In this document: piece by piece, positions 8,725 through 15,938 of the stretch
Layout of the letters: every line of letters begins with the position of its first letter
How positions within the stretch are numbered: the stretch's first letter is position 1
Assembly: GCA_040883315.1 (NCBI GenBank)
Contig: JBFLKU010000016.1
Span: 1-64,000, forward strand
Source of the DNA: JAFGUF01 sp040883315
GTDB lineage: Bacteria; Bacillota; Clostridia; Christensenellales; UMGS416
Reading direction: 5' to 3'
DNA length: 64,000 bases
Position numbers and translations under genes: made by a program
Notes under the pieces: model-generated
What the model was told of the DNA's origin: nothing
What the model saw: only the letters and a program-made list of their open reading frames with translations
Databases searched by the model: none

Positions 8725-9636
8725 TTAGCCCTCGTTCAGAATACTCATTGCTATCTTTTCATATCCCTTTGCATTTGCACAAATATCATCTACTATCGTC
8801 ATGGAGCATATTTTATTGTTGCCAATATTCTCTCTAATCAAGCTGCTACCCCCACCGATGAAGATGATAGGTACTGCACTTGTATCAAACCCAGCTTCAA
8901 GTAATGATCTAATTAATCTGTCTATATATGTCTTGCCTTGATCAATTACTATTTCTTTCGCTCTGATATCCATGCTACAGTCCTTTCCACTAAGCAGCTG
9001 CTCTACTTGAGATGAAGTGATTGATAGTCCTGTAACTCTCCTTACCTGTTCAAGTATTTCATCTACCATTCTGATAGTTCCTAATTCCAGACTTCTGCAG
9101 GTATCTGCGTTTGGTACACCATTATCTAGTCTCATTACATCTACTGTCCAACTTCCAACGTCGCATACAATAATTGATGGTTCATTCTTAAGGTTTGGTA
9201 TCTCCTCTATTACTGCTGAATACCCTTGCGGGTACAATAACACTCTTGCTATTTCAATCCGATAATCCTTATTCTCAAATGAAAACTTCACAGGCTGAAA
9301 AGCAGAACGTTTTAAATATTGAATAAACTTTTCTTTGTCCCTGCCGTAGCTGGTAAGTGGTAAGCCTGCAGCTATCGTTATTTCAGCTCTTCTATTCAAT
9401 CCTCTGTGCTCAATCTCTTTAGCAATAGCCATAAGTGTAAGAATGTAATAACTGTCGTCTACAGTTTTATCTCTTACAAGAGATTGCCTACCGCTGCCAC
9501 AGACGTAATACTTACCGTTGTACTTAACTACATTCTTGGATGTATAAGGTTCATTATCGTATTCTGTAATACCAGTTTTGAAGGAGAAGTGTGGAGTCTT
9601 AATTAATCCATATCCATGGTCAATACTTATTATCAT
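8725..9636 (-). CDS. parM: ParM/StbA-type actin-like segregation ATPase
   Basis: This 303-residue protein has the actin-like fold motifs in order: phosphate-1 MIISIDHGYGLIKT at the N-terminus, phosphate-2 IIVCDVGSWTVDVM near residues 155-170, and the adenosine motif IIFIGGGSSL near 255-265. It matches the ParM/Alp class found on plasmids and Firmicute conjugative elements. ParM polymerises with ATP and pushes DNA copies apart, usually with ParR. A 25-bp palindrome lies 34 bp upstream, and a set of repeated palindromes lies about 120-245 bp upstream; either could be the regulatory or centromere site. Having both ParM/ParR and ParA/ParB in one element is notable. Confidence 0.85.
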   Translation of the reverse strand: MIISIDHGYGLIKTPHFSFKTGITEYDNEPYTSKNVVKYNGKYYVCGSGRQSLVRDKTVDDSYYILTLMAIAKEIEHRGLNRRAEITIAAGLPLTSYGRDKEKFIQYLKRSAFQPVKFSFENKDYRIEIARVLLYPQGYSAVIEEIPNLKNEPSIIVCDVGSWTVDVMRLDNGVPNADTCRSLELGTIRMVDEILEQVRRVTGLSITSSQVEQLLSGKDCSMDIRAKEIVIDQGKTYIDRLIRSLLEAGFDTSAVPIIFIGGGSSLIRENIGNNKICSMTIVDDICANAKGYEKIAMSILNEG

Positions 9637-9669
9637 TTTCTTTTACCTAACTTTCTTAAAAACTAAAAT

Positions 9670-9694
9670 AAACTCTATATTTAATATAAAGTTT
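9670..9694. promoter_or_regulatory. 25-bp palindrome upstream of parM
   Basis: AAACTCTATATT and AATATAAAGTTT face each other around a single central T, with one mismatch between the arms. It lies 34 bp before the parM start, where an operator or centromere site for ParR would be expected. The binding partner is inferred. A second pair of TTTAATATTAT direct repeats occurs just upstream at about 9729-9754. Confidence 0.5.
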
Positions 9695-9737
9695 ATCTAT
9701 AAATCTTTCTCTTTTTCAGTATGTAATATATTTAATA

Positions 9738-9836
9738 TTATGATTTAATATTATCTACGACATTTTTGTCATAAGGTCATGGCATATTTGCCACTAGGGT
9801 TTTGTCATCAGGGGTAGTGACATTTTTGCCACGGGG
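9738..9836 (-). pseudogene. in-frame tail of Rep gene broken by two stop codons
   Basis: Downstream of the Rep stop at 9837-9839 the same frame continues to encode GKNVTTPDDK, then another TGA at 9777-9779, then PYDKNVVDNIKS and a TAA at 9738-9740. These DKNV/GKNV units continue the pattern of the DNNATTPHG end of the Rep protein. This suggests the gene once ended at 9738 with a repetitive tail and was shortened by two point mutations. Confidence 0.55.
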
Positions 9837-9883
9837 TCACATTCTGCTTATGCCATGAGGGGTAGTGGCATTATTGTCACTAG
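9758..9883. repeat. iterated imperfect palindromes (iteron- or centromere-like)
   Basis: About six copies of a unit close to RCAT-W-TTTG-YCAY followed by GG occur here, four full and two partial: GACATTTTTGTCAT (9759), GGCATATTTGCCAC (9781), TTTTGTCATC (9800), GACATTTTTGCCAC (9819), GCTTATGCCATG (9846) and GGCATTATTGTCAC (9868). Several units are themselves imperfect palindromes, and they recur about every 19-26 bp. They overlap the 3' end of the Rep gene and its broken tail. They could be replication iterons, the ParR centromere, or simply DNA for a repetitive protein tail. Confidence 0.6.
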
Positions 9884-10190
9884 GTATAACATCAAATTTA
9901 CTATCCTTTATCCATATCTTTCGGCTCTCAACTTGCTTCGTTCCACGTACATATTTAAGCTGAATTTTTATGTATTTATACTTCTTCAACTTATCAAGCC
10001 ATCGCTGTATCGTTCTTCTATCTACGCTATATAATTCTGCGAAGTATGCGTTAGTAGCCCAGCAGTATCCCTCCTTATGCGTTAAGGCTGTTATTTCGGC
10101 GTAGAGCAGTTTTTCACTGCTGCTTAATTGTTTATCATATCTAACATCAGCAGGTATTATAGCGTAATAATTTGGCTTTAATGCTTCCAT
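9837..10190 (-). CDS. replication-initiator-like helix-turn-helix protein, C-terminally shortened
   Basis: This 117-residue protein reads MEALKPNYYAIIPADVRYDKQLSSSEKLLYAEI and then GYCWATNAYFAELYSVDRRTIQRWLDKLKKYKYIKI, the winged-helix (HTH_36/DnaD-like) N-terminus of RepA-type proteins on Firmicute plasmids and conjugative elements. The second half after about residue 95 is short. The family often has a longer repetitive tail, and that tail is still visible past the stop, interrupted by two stop codons. An AGAGGGGA site precedes the ATG. It is followed by the repeat array and then parM, and may control replication or copy number of the excised element. Confidence 0.7.
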   Translation of the reverse strand: MEALKPNYYAIIPADVRYDKQLSSSEKLLYAEITALTHKEGYCWATNAYFAELYSVDRRTIQRWLDKLKKYKYIKIQLKYVRGTKQVESRKIWIKDSKFDVIPSDNNATTPHGISRM

Positions 10191-10252
10191 AACATCCCCT
10201 CTCTGTAGTATTAATTCCAGTTCCTTTCATTCTGTATCCTCCTTTAAATTGA

Positions 10253-10283
10253 TATTAAAAAACAGCCTATTGCTAGACTGTTT
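10253..10283 (-). terminator. intrinsic terminator after small membrane protein gene
   Basis: On the minus strand AACAG-U-CUA, a GCAA loop and UAG-G-CUGUU pair, including a U-G wobble, and are followed by a run of T residues. It lies between the stop of the small membrane protein and the Rep gene. Confidence 0.6.
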
Positions 10284-10305
10284 AATGTACGTGTTATCAT
10301 GTTAT

Positions 10306-10626
10306 TTAGTTGTTCCGTTCTATTTTCCTATAATACAATCTTTCTGAATTGATGATTGCATCTAACTCTGCTCTGTTCCTTTCGAGTTGTTTGTTTCTTA
10401 ACTTATTTATTCCTATTACTACCCAACTGACTATAACGCCTATTAGCATAACAACCAATATTATATGTGCTAAGGTCATATTTTGTATATACCAGTCGTT
10501 GAAGAAAATTATTACTACAGCAATATATGCTAGAGGAATGGTTAGATGTAATAGTCTTGCTATTTTTAATAGTAAAGAAATAAGGATTAATGCTAAACTA
10601 ATTCCAAATCCAATTAATAAACGCAT
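10306..10626 (-). CDS. small membrane protein of the mobile element
   Basis: This protein of about 106 residues has three hydrophobic segments (about 2-22, 25-43 and 50-75) followed by a charged, Arg/Lys/Glu-rich cytoplasmic tail. The start at 10626 (MRLLIGFG) is chosen because the AGGAGGAGGT site lies about 7 bases upstream of it; the ATG at 10632 is too close. No family could be named. It lies between the stress-gene block and the Rep gene and may belong to the element's maintenance region. Confidence 0.6.
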   Translation of the reverse strand: MRLLIGFGISLALILISLLLKIARLLHLTIPLAYIAVVIIFFNDWYIQNMTLAHIILVVMLIGVIVSWVVIGINKLRNKQLERNRAELDAIINSERLYYRKIERNN

Positions 10627-10739
10627 GTTCATACCTCCTCCTATAACTTTATTATACTCCTGACTAAATTAACTCGAAAATCTGAACTGAATTTATTTTT
10701 CTAAATATTCAATCATTCTTAATTAAAATATAGACTATA

Positions 10740-12359
10740 TTATATAAATAGCTCAATATCATCATCAACTGTCCCAATACCAGCAATCCCAAACTTCTCG
10801 ACCAAGACATTTGCTACATTAGCTGAAAGAAATCCCGGTAAAGAAGGCCCAAGATGAATGTTCTTTACTCCAAGATAAAGCAGAGCCAACAGAACTATTA
10901 CAGCTTTTTGTTCATACCATGCAATATTATATACTAAAGGCAGATCATTTATATCCTCTAGCTCAAATATTTCTTTTAGCTTCATAGCAATAACAGCAAG
11001 GGAGTATGAATCATTGCATTGACCGGCATCAAGTACACGTGGTATTCCATTTATGTCGCCTAGAGGGAGTTTATTATATCGATATTTTGCACATCCTGCT
11101 GTGAGAATTACTGTATCATTTGGCAGTTTCTCTGCGAACTGCGTATAATAATCTCTAGACTTCATTCGGCCATCGCAGCCTGCCATTACGAAAAATTTCT
11201 TTATTGCTCCAGACTTAACGGCTTCAACAATTTTATCAGCAAGTGCAAACACCTGATTATGTGCAAATCCACCAATAATATTACCTGTTTCTATTTCTTC
11301 AGGGGCAGGAAGTGCTTTTGCCATAGCAATGATTTCAGAAAAATCCTTCTTTCCGCTATTATCAGGATTTATATGCGTACATCCCGGATAGCCCGAAGAA
11401 CCTGTAGTAAAAATCCGTTTCCTGATTTCGTCTTTTCTAGGTGGCACTATGCAGTTAGTTGTAAATAGTATAGGCCCATTAAAAGATTCGAATTCTTCTA
11501 ACTGTTTCCACCATGCGTTCCCATAATTTCCTGCAAAGTTATCGTACTTTTTAAAAGCAGGATAATAATGAGCCGGCAGCATTTCACTATGCGTATATAC
11601 ATCAACTCCACTGCCTTCTGTCTGCTCTAGTAATTGCTCCAAGTCTGTAAGGTCATGCCCCGAAATAAGGATAGCTGGATTTTTTCTTACACCAATATTA
11701 ACTTTTGTAATTTCTGGATTGCCATACCTTGATGTATTAGCGTCGTCCAAAAGAGCCATAGCCTTAACGCCATATTCCCCTGTCTTTAATGTAAGTGCAA
11801 CCAAATCGTCTGCTGTAAGGCTATCGTCAAGTGTTGCAGCCAGAGCTTCAAGAACATATGAATATATTTCCTTGTCTTCTTTGCCTATATTATAAGCATG
11901 CTCTGTGTACGCTGCCATTCCTTTTAGCCCATATGTAATCATTTCACGCAATGAGCGAATATCTTCATTTTCAGTAGATAAAACACCAATACTTTCAGCT
12001 TTATCCAGCATTGATTCTCTTGAGTCTGCAAAGTAGATAGCTGCATCATGTAGGCTTACTTCAGAAGCCTTAGATTGCAGTTCATCACGTAAAGCTAGCA
12101 TTTTCTTTATCTGATTTTCTATTGCATTATCGTCAAAATTAGCATTAGTAATCGTCATAAACAAGCTATTAATCACCTGATAATTGATCTCGCCTGTAAT
12201 TTCTGCATTTGCTTTTTTCACCAAGTATGCAATCCCTTTTAGTGTGTATATTAGCAAATCTTGAAGTTTAGCAACTTCTTCTGTTTTGCCGCAGACACCT
12301 CTAATTGTACATCCGGTTCCTTTTGCTGTCTCCTGACATTGATAACAAAACATTCCCAT
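10740..12359 (-). CDS. hcp: hybrid cluster protein (hydroxylamine reductase)
   Basis: This 539-residue protein has the N-terminal cysteine set C5-x2-C8-x8-C17-x5-C23, the pattern of class I Hcp with a [4Fe-4S] cluster, and carries conserved hybrid-cluster regions further on (GHDLTDLEQLLEQ, NCIVPPR, GYPGCTHI, GCDGR, TAGCAKYRYN, DAGQCNDSYS). Hcp is a cytoplasmic nitric oxide reductase in anaerobes and also reduces hydroxylamine. It is the last gene of a minus-strand run beginning with ric, with rubredoxin directly upstream as a plausible electron donor. A GGAGG site fixes the ATG at 12359. Regulation is probably through the Crp/Fnr-type site upstream of ric. Confidence 0.95.
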   Translation of the reverse strand: MGMFCYQCQETAKGTGCTIRGVCGKTEEVAKLQDLLIYTLKGIAYLVKKANAEITGEINYQVINSLFMTITNANFDDNAIENQIKKMLALRDELQSKASEVSLHDAAIYFADSRESMLDKAESIGVLSTENEDIRSLREMITYGLKGMAAYTEHAYNIGKEDKEIYSYVLEALAATLDDSLTADDLVALTLKTGEYGVKAMALLDDANTSRYGNPEITKVNIGVRKNPAILISGHDLTDLEQLLEQTEGSGVDVYTHSEMLPAHYYPAFKKYDNFAGNYGNAWWKQLEEFESFNGPILFTTNCIVPPRKDEIRKRIFTTGSSGYPGCTHINPDNSGKKDFSEIIAMAKALPAPEEIETGNIIGGFAHNQVFALADKIVEAVKSGAIKKFFVMAGCDGRMKSRDYYTQFAEKLPNDTVILTAGCAKYRYNKLPLGDINGIPRVLDAGQCNDSYSLAVIAMKLKEIFELEDINDLPLVYNIAWYEQKAVIVLLALLYLGVKNIHLGPSLPGFLSANVANVLVEKFGIAGIGTVDDDIELFI

Positions 12360-12374
12360 AGTTTTTCCTCCTAT

Positions 12375-12539
12375 CTATTCATTTAATGGTTCAAACTCTT
12401 CTTTACCAACAAAACAAATCGGGCAAACCCAATCTGATGGCAAATCTTCAAATGGTGTACCTGGTTGTATTCCACTATCCGGATCGCCTACCGTAGGGTC
12501 ATATATATATCCGCACGGTCTACATATATACTTAATCAT
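12375..12539 (-). CDS. rubredoxin
   Basis: This protein of about 54 residues has the four iron-binding cysteines as C-R-P-C-G-Y and C-P-I-C-F, with the usual YDP-x3-DPDSGI-x-PGTPFEDLP-x-DWVCP order. Rubredoxins carry single electrons, and this one probably serves the Hcp encoded 15 bp downstream. The frame is open upstream, but the ATG at 12539 has a GGAG site six bases ahead and gives the canonical MIKYICRPCGY start. Confidence 0.95.
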   Translation of the reverse strand: MIKYICRPCGYIYDPTVGDPDSGIQPGTPFEDLPSDWVCPICFVGKEEFEPLNE

Positions 12540-12552
12540 TTTATTCTCCATC

Positions 12553-12867
12553 CTATTGCTGCGGAGCAGGAGCTTTAACAACAATTAATTCTAAAGTTTT
12601 ATCATGACTATTTCCAACATTCATTTTTGTATTAACAGGAATTTTTAGCAAAGTGCCTGCATCATATTCATGAACTTCCTGTTCGTTCAAGCCTAGAGAT
12701 AGTCTGCCTCTGACAACTGTCATATAAACATTTGAGTTTGAATAATGCTTTGGTAGTCCTTCGCCTTTATTAAAAACCATATGAATATAATTTATATTTT
12801 CATCAAATATAACCTTTTCGACTGCCTTATCATCAGATATAGATAATTTAAATATTTGTTCAACCAT
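12553..12867 (-). CDS. small cupin-domain protein
   Basis: This 104-residue protein has the single beta-barrel cupin pattern: GEGLPKHYSNSNVYMTVVRGRLSLGL, then a Y-DAGTLLKIP strand. Only part of the cupin-1 metal set is visible (a KHYSNSNVYM segment rather than HxH-x4-E), so metal binding is uncertain. It lies between the hemerythrin/PAS gene and rubredoxin in the nitrosative stress operon. Small cupins of this type often accompany anaerobic redox genes; its substrate is unknown. Confidence 0.75.
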   Translation of the reverse strand: MVEQIFKLSISDDKAVEKVIFDENINYIHMVFNKGEGLPKHYSNSNVYMTVVRGRLSLGLNEQEVHEYDAGTLLKIPVNTKMNVGNSHDKTLELIVVKAPAPQQ

Positions 12868-12898
12868 AATATTTTCCTTTCTAAATTTATAGTGTTAA

Positions 12899-14155
12899 TT
12901 AAGACATCAGCCTTTTTTCGCCTTCAAGCTCAATTATTGGTTTAATGTTTTGTGAAATTTCAAGTGTTCCTAAAAATTCACCCTTCTTGTTCCTTACTGC
13001 AAAATATCTAATGTATACAAAAACATCTCCCATCTTAATCCAAAAATCTTCATTATCCTTTTTGCCTGACTTTAAATCCTCAACTATCTGCTCAACGATG
13101 TGTACACTTTTGGGTGGATGGCAGTTCTTCACTTCTCTTCCTATAATGGTTACAGGTCTTTCAAATATTCTTTCCTTGCCTTGGGTAAAGTATTTAACTC
13201 TATTATCAGCACCTACAAAAGTCATATCAATAGGTACAGTGTTCAATATTGAATTTATCTCTTCTGCTGTTAAACTTCCGGCATCAAAGAGTATCTTAGA
13301 AGAACTGTCTTTTTGAACAGTCATACTATTACCAAATGCTGTGTTCTCATCCGGTTTGGTTGTATCTATGACATTTTTATCTTGAGGCGTCCATTGCTTA
13401 ACAGACGCTATTAGCGTATAGCCAATATCAGAACCAGCCTTCTCTATTTCTATCCACTCATCCTGTGTAAATTTCTCCAATATCATCGGAAACATGATTT
13501 CTTCTTCCTTGAATATCATTTCGTTTATCCGGTTAGTCAACTCATTCACTTCTTCTGTTATTTCTGGTGTTGCTTCCTTTTCTAGTTTAGATATTACACC
13601 TTTTAGCATTTCTCTGATTTCATCATCTACACCCCACATAACCTGCGGTGGTGCTGTGATATCATATCTTTCCATGTAAGGGAACAGTAGATTCTCTTTG
13701 CGTTTGTAGTGATTATCTATAGTTGCTAACTTTTTCAAATAATTCAGAAGCACCTTTTGGCTGTCAGTAGATTTGCTCTGAGAATACGCAGTTAATAAAT
13801 TTTGCACTTCATTTTGCATCAGTGACTCAATTGCTCTATTTTCCAGCTTAAAAGTATGTACCGGATGCCCTTCCTCAAAATCAGGAGAAATATAAGCTTC
13901 ATCGTTATGAATATCCTCTATTGAGCCTTTAAATACTGCTGCATGAACATCGCATAAGCGTTGTATATCCGAAACCGGCATGCCTTCATTTACTAATGCC
14001 TGTTCCATTTCTGTTATTTCTGTTGCAGTTACACCAATGGTTAGCTTATGGAATTCTTCCTGTACTTCTTCAACAGCTGCACCGTCATGTAATTTCTTTA
14101 TAAGCTCTTTTAGCTTTTCCTGTCTGTGTTTCCTGTTGTTAATTAATTCGCTCAT
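12899..14155 (-). CDS. DUF438, hemerythrin-like and PAS protein
   Basis: This 418-residue cytoplasmic protein has three parts. Residues about 10-85 are a DUF438 domain (KLKELIKKLHDGA, EEVQEEFHKL, VSDIQRLCDVHAAVFKGSIEDIH). Residues about 95-235 are a helical hemerythrin-like domain with histidines and E-rich helices (HTFKLENRAI, DNHYKRKENLLFPYMERY, IFKEEEIMFPMIL). Residues about 290-410 are a PAS domain with the conserved NCHPPKSVHIVEQI segment. Such proteins may sense oxygen, NO or redox state. It lies within the operon running from ric to hcp and has a paralogue at 17473-18642. Confidence 0.85.
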   Translation of the reverse strand: MSELINNRKHRQEKLKELIKKLHDGAAVEEVQEEFHKLTIGVTATEITEMEQALVNEGMPVSDIQRLCDVHAAVFKGSIEDIHNDEAYISPDFEEGHPVHTFKLENRAIESLMQNEVQNLLTAYSQSKSTDSQKVLLNYLKKLATIDNHYKRKENLLFPYMERYDITAPPQVMWGVDDEIREMLKGVISKLEKEATPEITEEVNELTNRINEMIFKEEEIMFPMILEKFTQDEWIEIEKAGSDIGYTLIASVKQWTPQDKNVIDTTKPDENTAFGNSMTVQKDSSSKILFDAGSLTAEEINSILNTVPIDMTFVGADNRVKYFTQGKERIFERPVTIIGREVKNCHPPKSVHIVEQIVEDLKSGKKDNEDFWIKMGDVFVYIRYFAVRNKKGEFLGTLEISQNIKPIIELEGEKRLMS

Positions 14156-14166
14156 TTTTCTACCTC

Positions 14167-14388
14167 CTATATTAATTCATATCCACGTTCTTTAAATGTA
14201 TTAAATACTAATTCCCAGCTGATATTCTTTGCTCTTGCCCCTTTTTCAATTGTCATAATTTTACCCATGCTTTGAAGCATACCCGGCTTAACAATATCCT
14301 TAAAACCAAGTCCCACCATAATATCCTTTACTTCAGGATATAAGACAATTATATCATATAATTTGTCATTTCGATTAATTGCTACCAT
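14167..14388 (-). CDS. DUF1858 protein
   Basis: This 73-residue protein matches DUF1858: a D-x-LYDIIVLYPEVKDIMVGLGF helix followed by a conserved proline-containing turn and NISWELVFNTFKERGY. This domain is similar in layout to the first domain of ScdA and is often found with hybrid cluster, hemerythrin and DUF438 proteins. Its function is unknown, but a role in iron-sulfur or nitrosyl-iron handling is suggested by the neighbours. It has an AAGGAG site and sits between ric and the DUF438 gene. Confidence 0.85.
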   Translation of the reverse strand: MVAINRNDKLYDIIVLYPEVKDIMVGLGFKDIVKPGMLQSMGKIMTIEKGARAKNISWELVFNTFKERGYELI

Positions 14389-14409
14389 TACAGCATCGCT
14401 CCTTTTACC

Positions 14410-15096
14410 TTAGATTCTTGGAAATAAAATACTGTTTTCCATATGAATATGGTTGAATGTATCTTTCTCTAAAGCGTCCAATAACTTAAATGTGCGTATA
14501 TATGATGCACATGCATTTTCAGGTGGAGTAAAGTCATTTGTCGCTGCTTCAAGTGCTTTAAACAAATCTCCTGCTTTATCGTGTTCGCTCTCAGTTTCAG
14601 CTATAAATTTTAATATTGAATTTTTATCTGCTTCTCTGTCATTCAGTTCATACTCTTTAATTAAAGGAAATAGATTTTCTTCCTCTTTAACAAGATGCTC
14701 TTCCAGCTCCGTTTTCAGTTGGCCAAATAGATTATGTATAACTAGCAGGCTCTCACCGTTGGTATTATAATGAACCTTCAATATTTTAAACATCAATATA
14801 TTGATCTCTTCCAAAGCCTTTTTCATAAATGTGTGGTGCTTATCTAAAATATAATCTACAATTTTAGACAGGCTTTCATTATTCCAGTTCGTAATATTAT
14901 CTAATTTGATTTCTTCAGCTTCTTTTTCCAGTTCTGAAACAACTTTCTCACAATTTAGAGAATTTTCTGACAAAGCATTTTCTAATGTATTTTTTCCTCC
15001 ACAGCAATAATCGATTTTATACTTGTTCATTACGCTTGCAGTATTTGGATATAATGATACTATTTCTCCCAGAGTGCTTTTTAAGTTGATTTTCAT
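14410..15096 (-). CDS. ric: iron-sulfur cluster repair di-iron protein (RIC/ScdA/YtfE)
   Basis: This 228-residue protein begins with the ScdA N-terminal domain: LGEIVSLYPNTASVMNKYKIDYCCGG, with the two adjacent cysteines near residue 31. A hemerythrin-like domain follows, with histidine/glutamate ligands visible in DKHHTFMKKALEE, EEHLVKEEENLFPLI, SEHDKAG and FNHIHMENSILFPRI. Known family members repair iron-sulfur clusters damaged by NO or peroxide in the cytoplasm. It is the first gene of the operon that ends with hcp. A TATACT -10 box and a Crp-type site lie upstream. Confidence 0.93.
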   Translation of the reverse strand: MKINLKSTLGEIVSLYPNTASVMNKYKIDYCCGGKNTLENALSENSLNCEKVVSELEKEAEEIKLDNITNWNNESLSKIVDYILDKHHTFMKKALEEINILMFKILKVHYNTNGESLLVIHNLFGQLKTELEEHLVKEEENLFPLIKEYELNDREADKNSILKFIAETESEHDKAGDLFKALEAATNDFTPPENACASYIRTFKLLDALEKDTFNHIHMENSILFPRI

Positions 15097-15157
15097 TATT
15101 AAAAAATCCTTTCCTAAAATTCTGTTTGTTTTCAGAATTATTTTTGTTATGCTTAAA

Positions 15158-15204
15158 GTATAAACAACTCAAAAAAAATAAAATGTGATATGACTCACAT
15201 TTTA
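15158..15204 (-). promoter_or_regulatory. predicted ric-hcp promoter with Crp/Fnr-type site
   Basis: A TATACT -10 box (minus strand, 15163-15158) predicts a start near 15151. A palindrome AAATGTGA-N6-TCACATTT (arms within 15179-15204) is centred at about 15191.5, that is about 41 bp upstream of this start, the class II activator position. The arms match the classical Crp consensus, and the upstream Fnr-like protein has the R-E-x-x-S-R recognition helix expected to read TGTGA. No good -35 box is present, as expected for an activated promoter. Confidence 0.65.
15171..15204 (-). terminator. intrinsic terminator of the Crp/Fnr operon, overlapping the operator
   Basis: On the minus strand TAAAATGTGA, a 6-nt loop and TCACATTTTA form a 10-bp stem, followed by T and then eight T residues. 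It begins 11 bp after the stop of the Fnr-like gene. The same palindrome is the proposed activator site for the next operon. Confidence 0.75.
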
Positions 15205-15215
15205 CTCAGCATTTA

Positions 15216-15920
15216 TTAATAGTCTTCCAAATACTCAATATCATTAATTATGATTATTTTGTTTCCTACTGTCTCAATTATCCCTTCTTGTTCTAAAGCA
15301 CTTAATTTTCTGCTCATTGTTTCTCTTGTAACGCCTGCATAATTCGCCATTTCTTCTCTGGTTATCGGCAATTCAAGCCGTATTTTTTTCTCATGTTCAG
15401 TTCCGTATTTCTGTGCTAATTCTTTCAACACGTAGTGCACTTTACTATCAGTATTTATAGTCGAAAGGTTTTGTGCTAGATTTTCTGCGCCTATCATCTT
15501 CTTCGATACTTCCTGCAGTATCTTATGACTTATCTTAGGGTATTTCAATAATATATAATCCATATCCTGTTTAACCAGTGTACATATTTTCACATCGGTT
15601 AAAGCAATTGCAGAAAAATTGTATGGTTCAAAATCCATAAACAAATAATACTCACCAAATATTTCACCATCTGATATAATATTAAGAATTTGCTCTTTCC
15701 CTTCAATGTTAAACTTAGATAGCTTAACTTTACCGCTGTTTACAACAAATAGCATTGAGGTTTTATCGCCTTCGTGACATAAAAACTCACCCTTTTTATA
15801 TTCTCTGTGTCCTATCATTCTAGCTATTTCCAGCATATCTTCGTATTCGAGAGTATTAAATACTGAAACTTTTCTAATACACAAATTGTTTTTACAATTT
15901 AAACATCCAACGTTATGCAT
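15216..15920 (-). CDS. Fnr-like regulator with candidate [4Fe-4S] ligands
   Basis: This 234-residue Crp/Fnr regulator has an N-terminal C6-x2-C9-x4-C14 cluster and a further cysteine at 113. This parallels the C20, C23, C29 and C122 ligands of E. coli FNR, so it may bind an oxygen- and NO-sensitive iron-sulfur cluster. Residues about 25-140 form the cyclic-nucleotide-type sensor fold, and about 175-215 the helix-turn-helix. Its recognition helix TRETMSRKL keeps the Arg, Glu and Arg used by Crp to contact TGTGA. An AAAGGA site precedes the ATG, 18 bp after the other Crp gene, so they are likely co-transcribed. It is the best candidate activator of ric-hcp. Confidence 0.88.
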   Translation of the reverse strand: MHNVGCLNCKNNLCIRKVSVFNTLEYEDMLEIARMIGHREYKKGEFLCHEGDKTSMLFVVNSGKVKLSKFNIEGKEQILNIISDGEIFGEYYLFMDFEPYNFSAIALTDVKICTLVKQDMDYILLKYPKISHKILQEVSKKMIGAENLAQNLSTINTDSKVHYVLKELAQKYGTEHEKKIRLELPITREEMANYAGVTRETMSRKLSALEQEGIIETVGNKIIIINDIEYLEDY

Positions 15921-15938
15921 ACATAATCCTTTAATAAT

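Noticed and set aside
9758..9883. CRISPR array
   Set aside because: The repeated units are short, imperfect and separated by only a few bases, with no spacers and no cas genes.
12375..12584. Longer start for rubredoxin
   Set aside because: The upstream part of this frame overlaps the cupin gene end and encodes LLLRSNR-type sequence not found in rubredoxins. The ATG at 12539 has the ribosome binding site.
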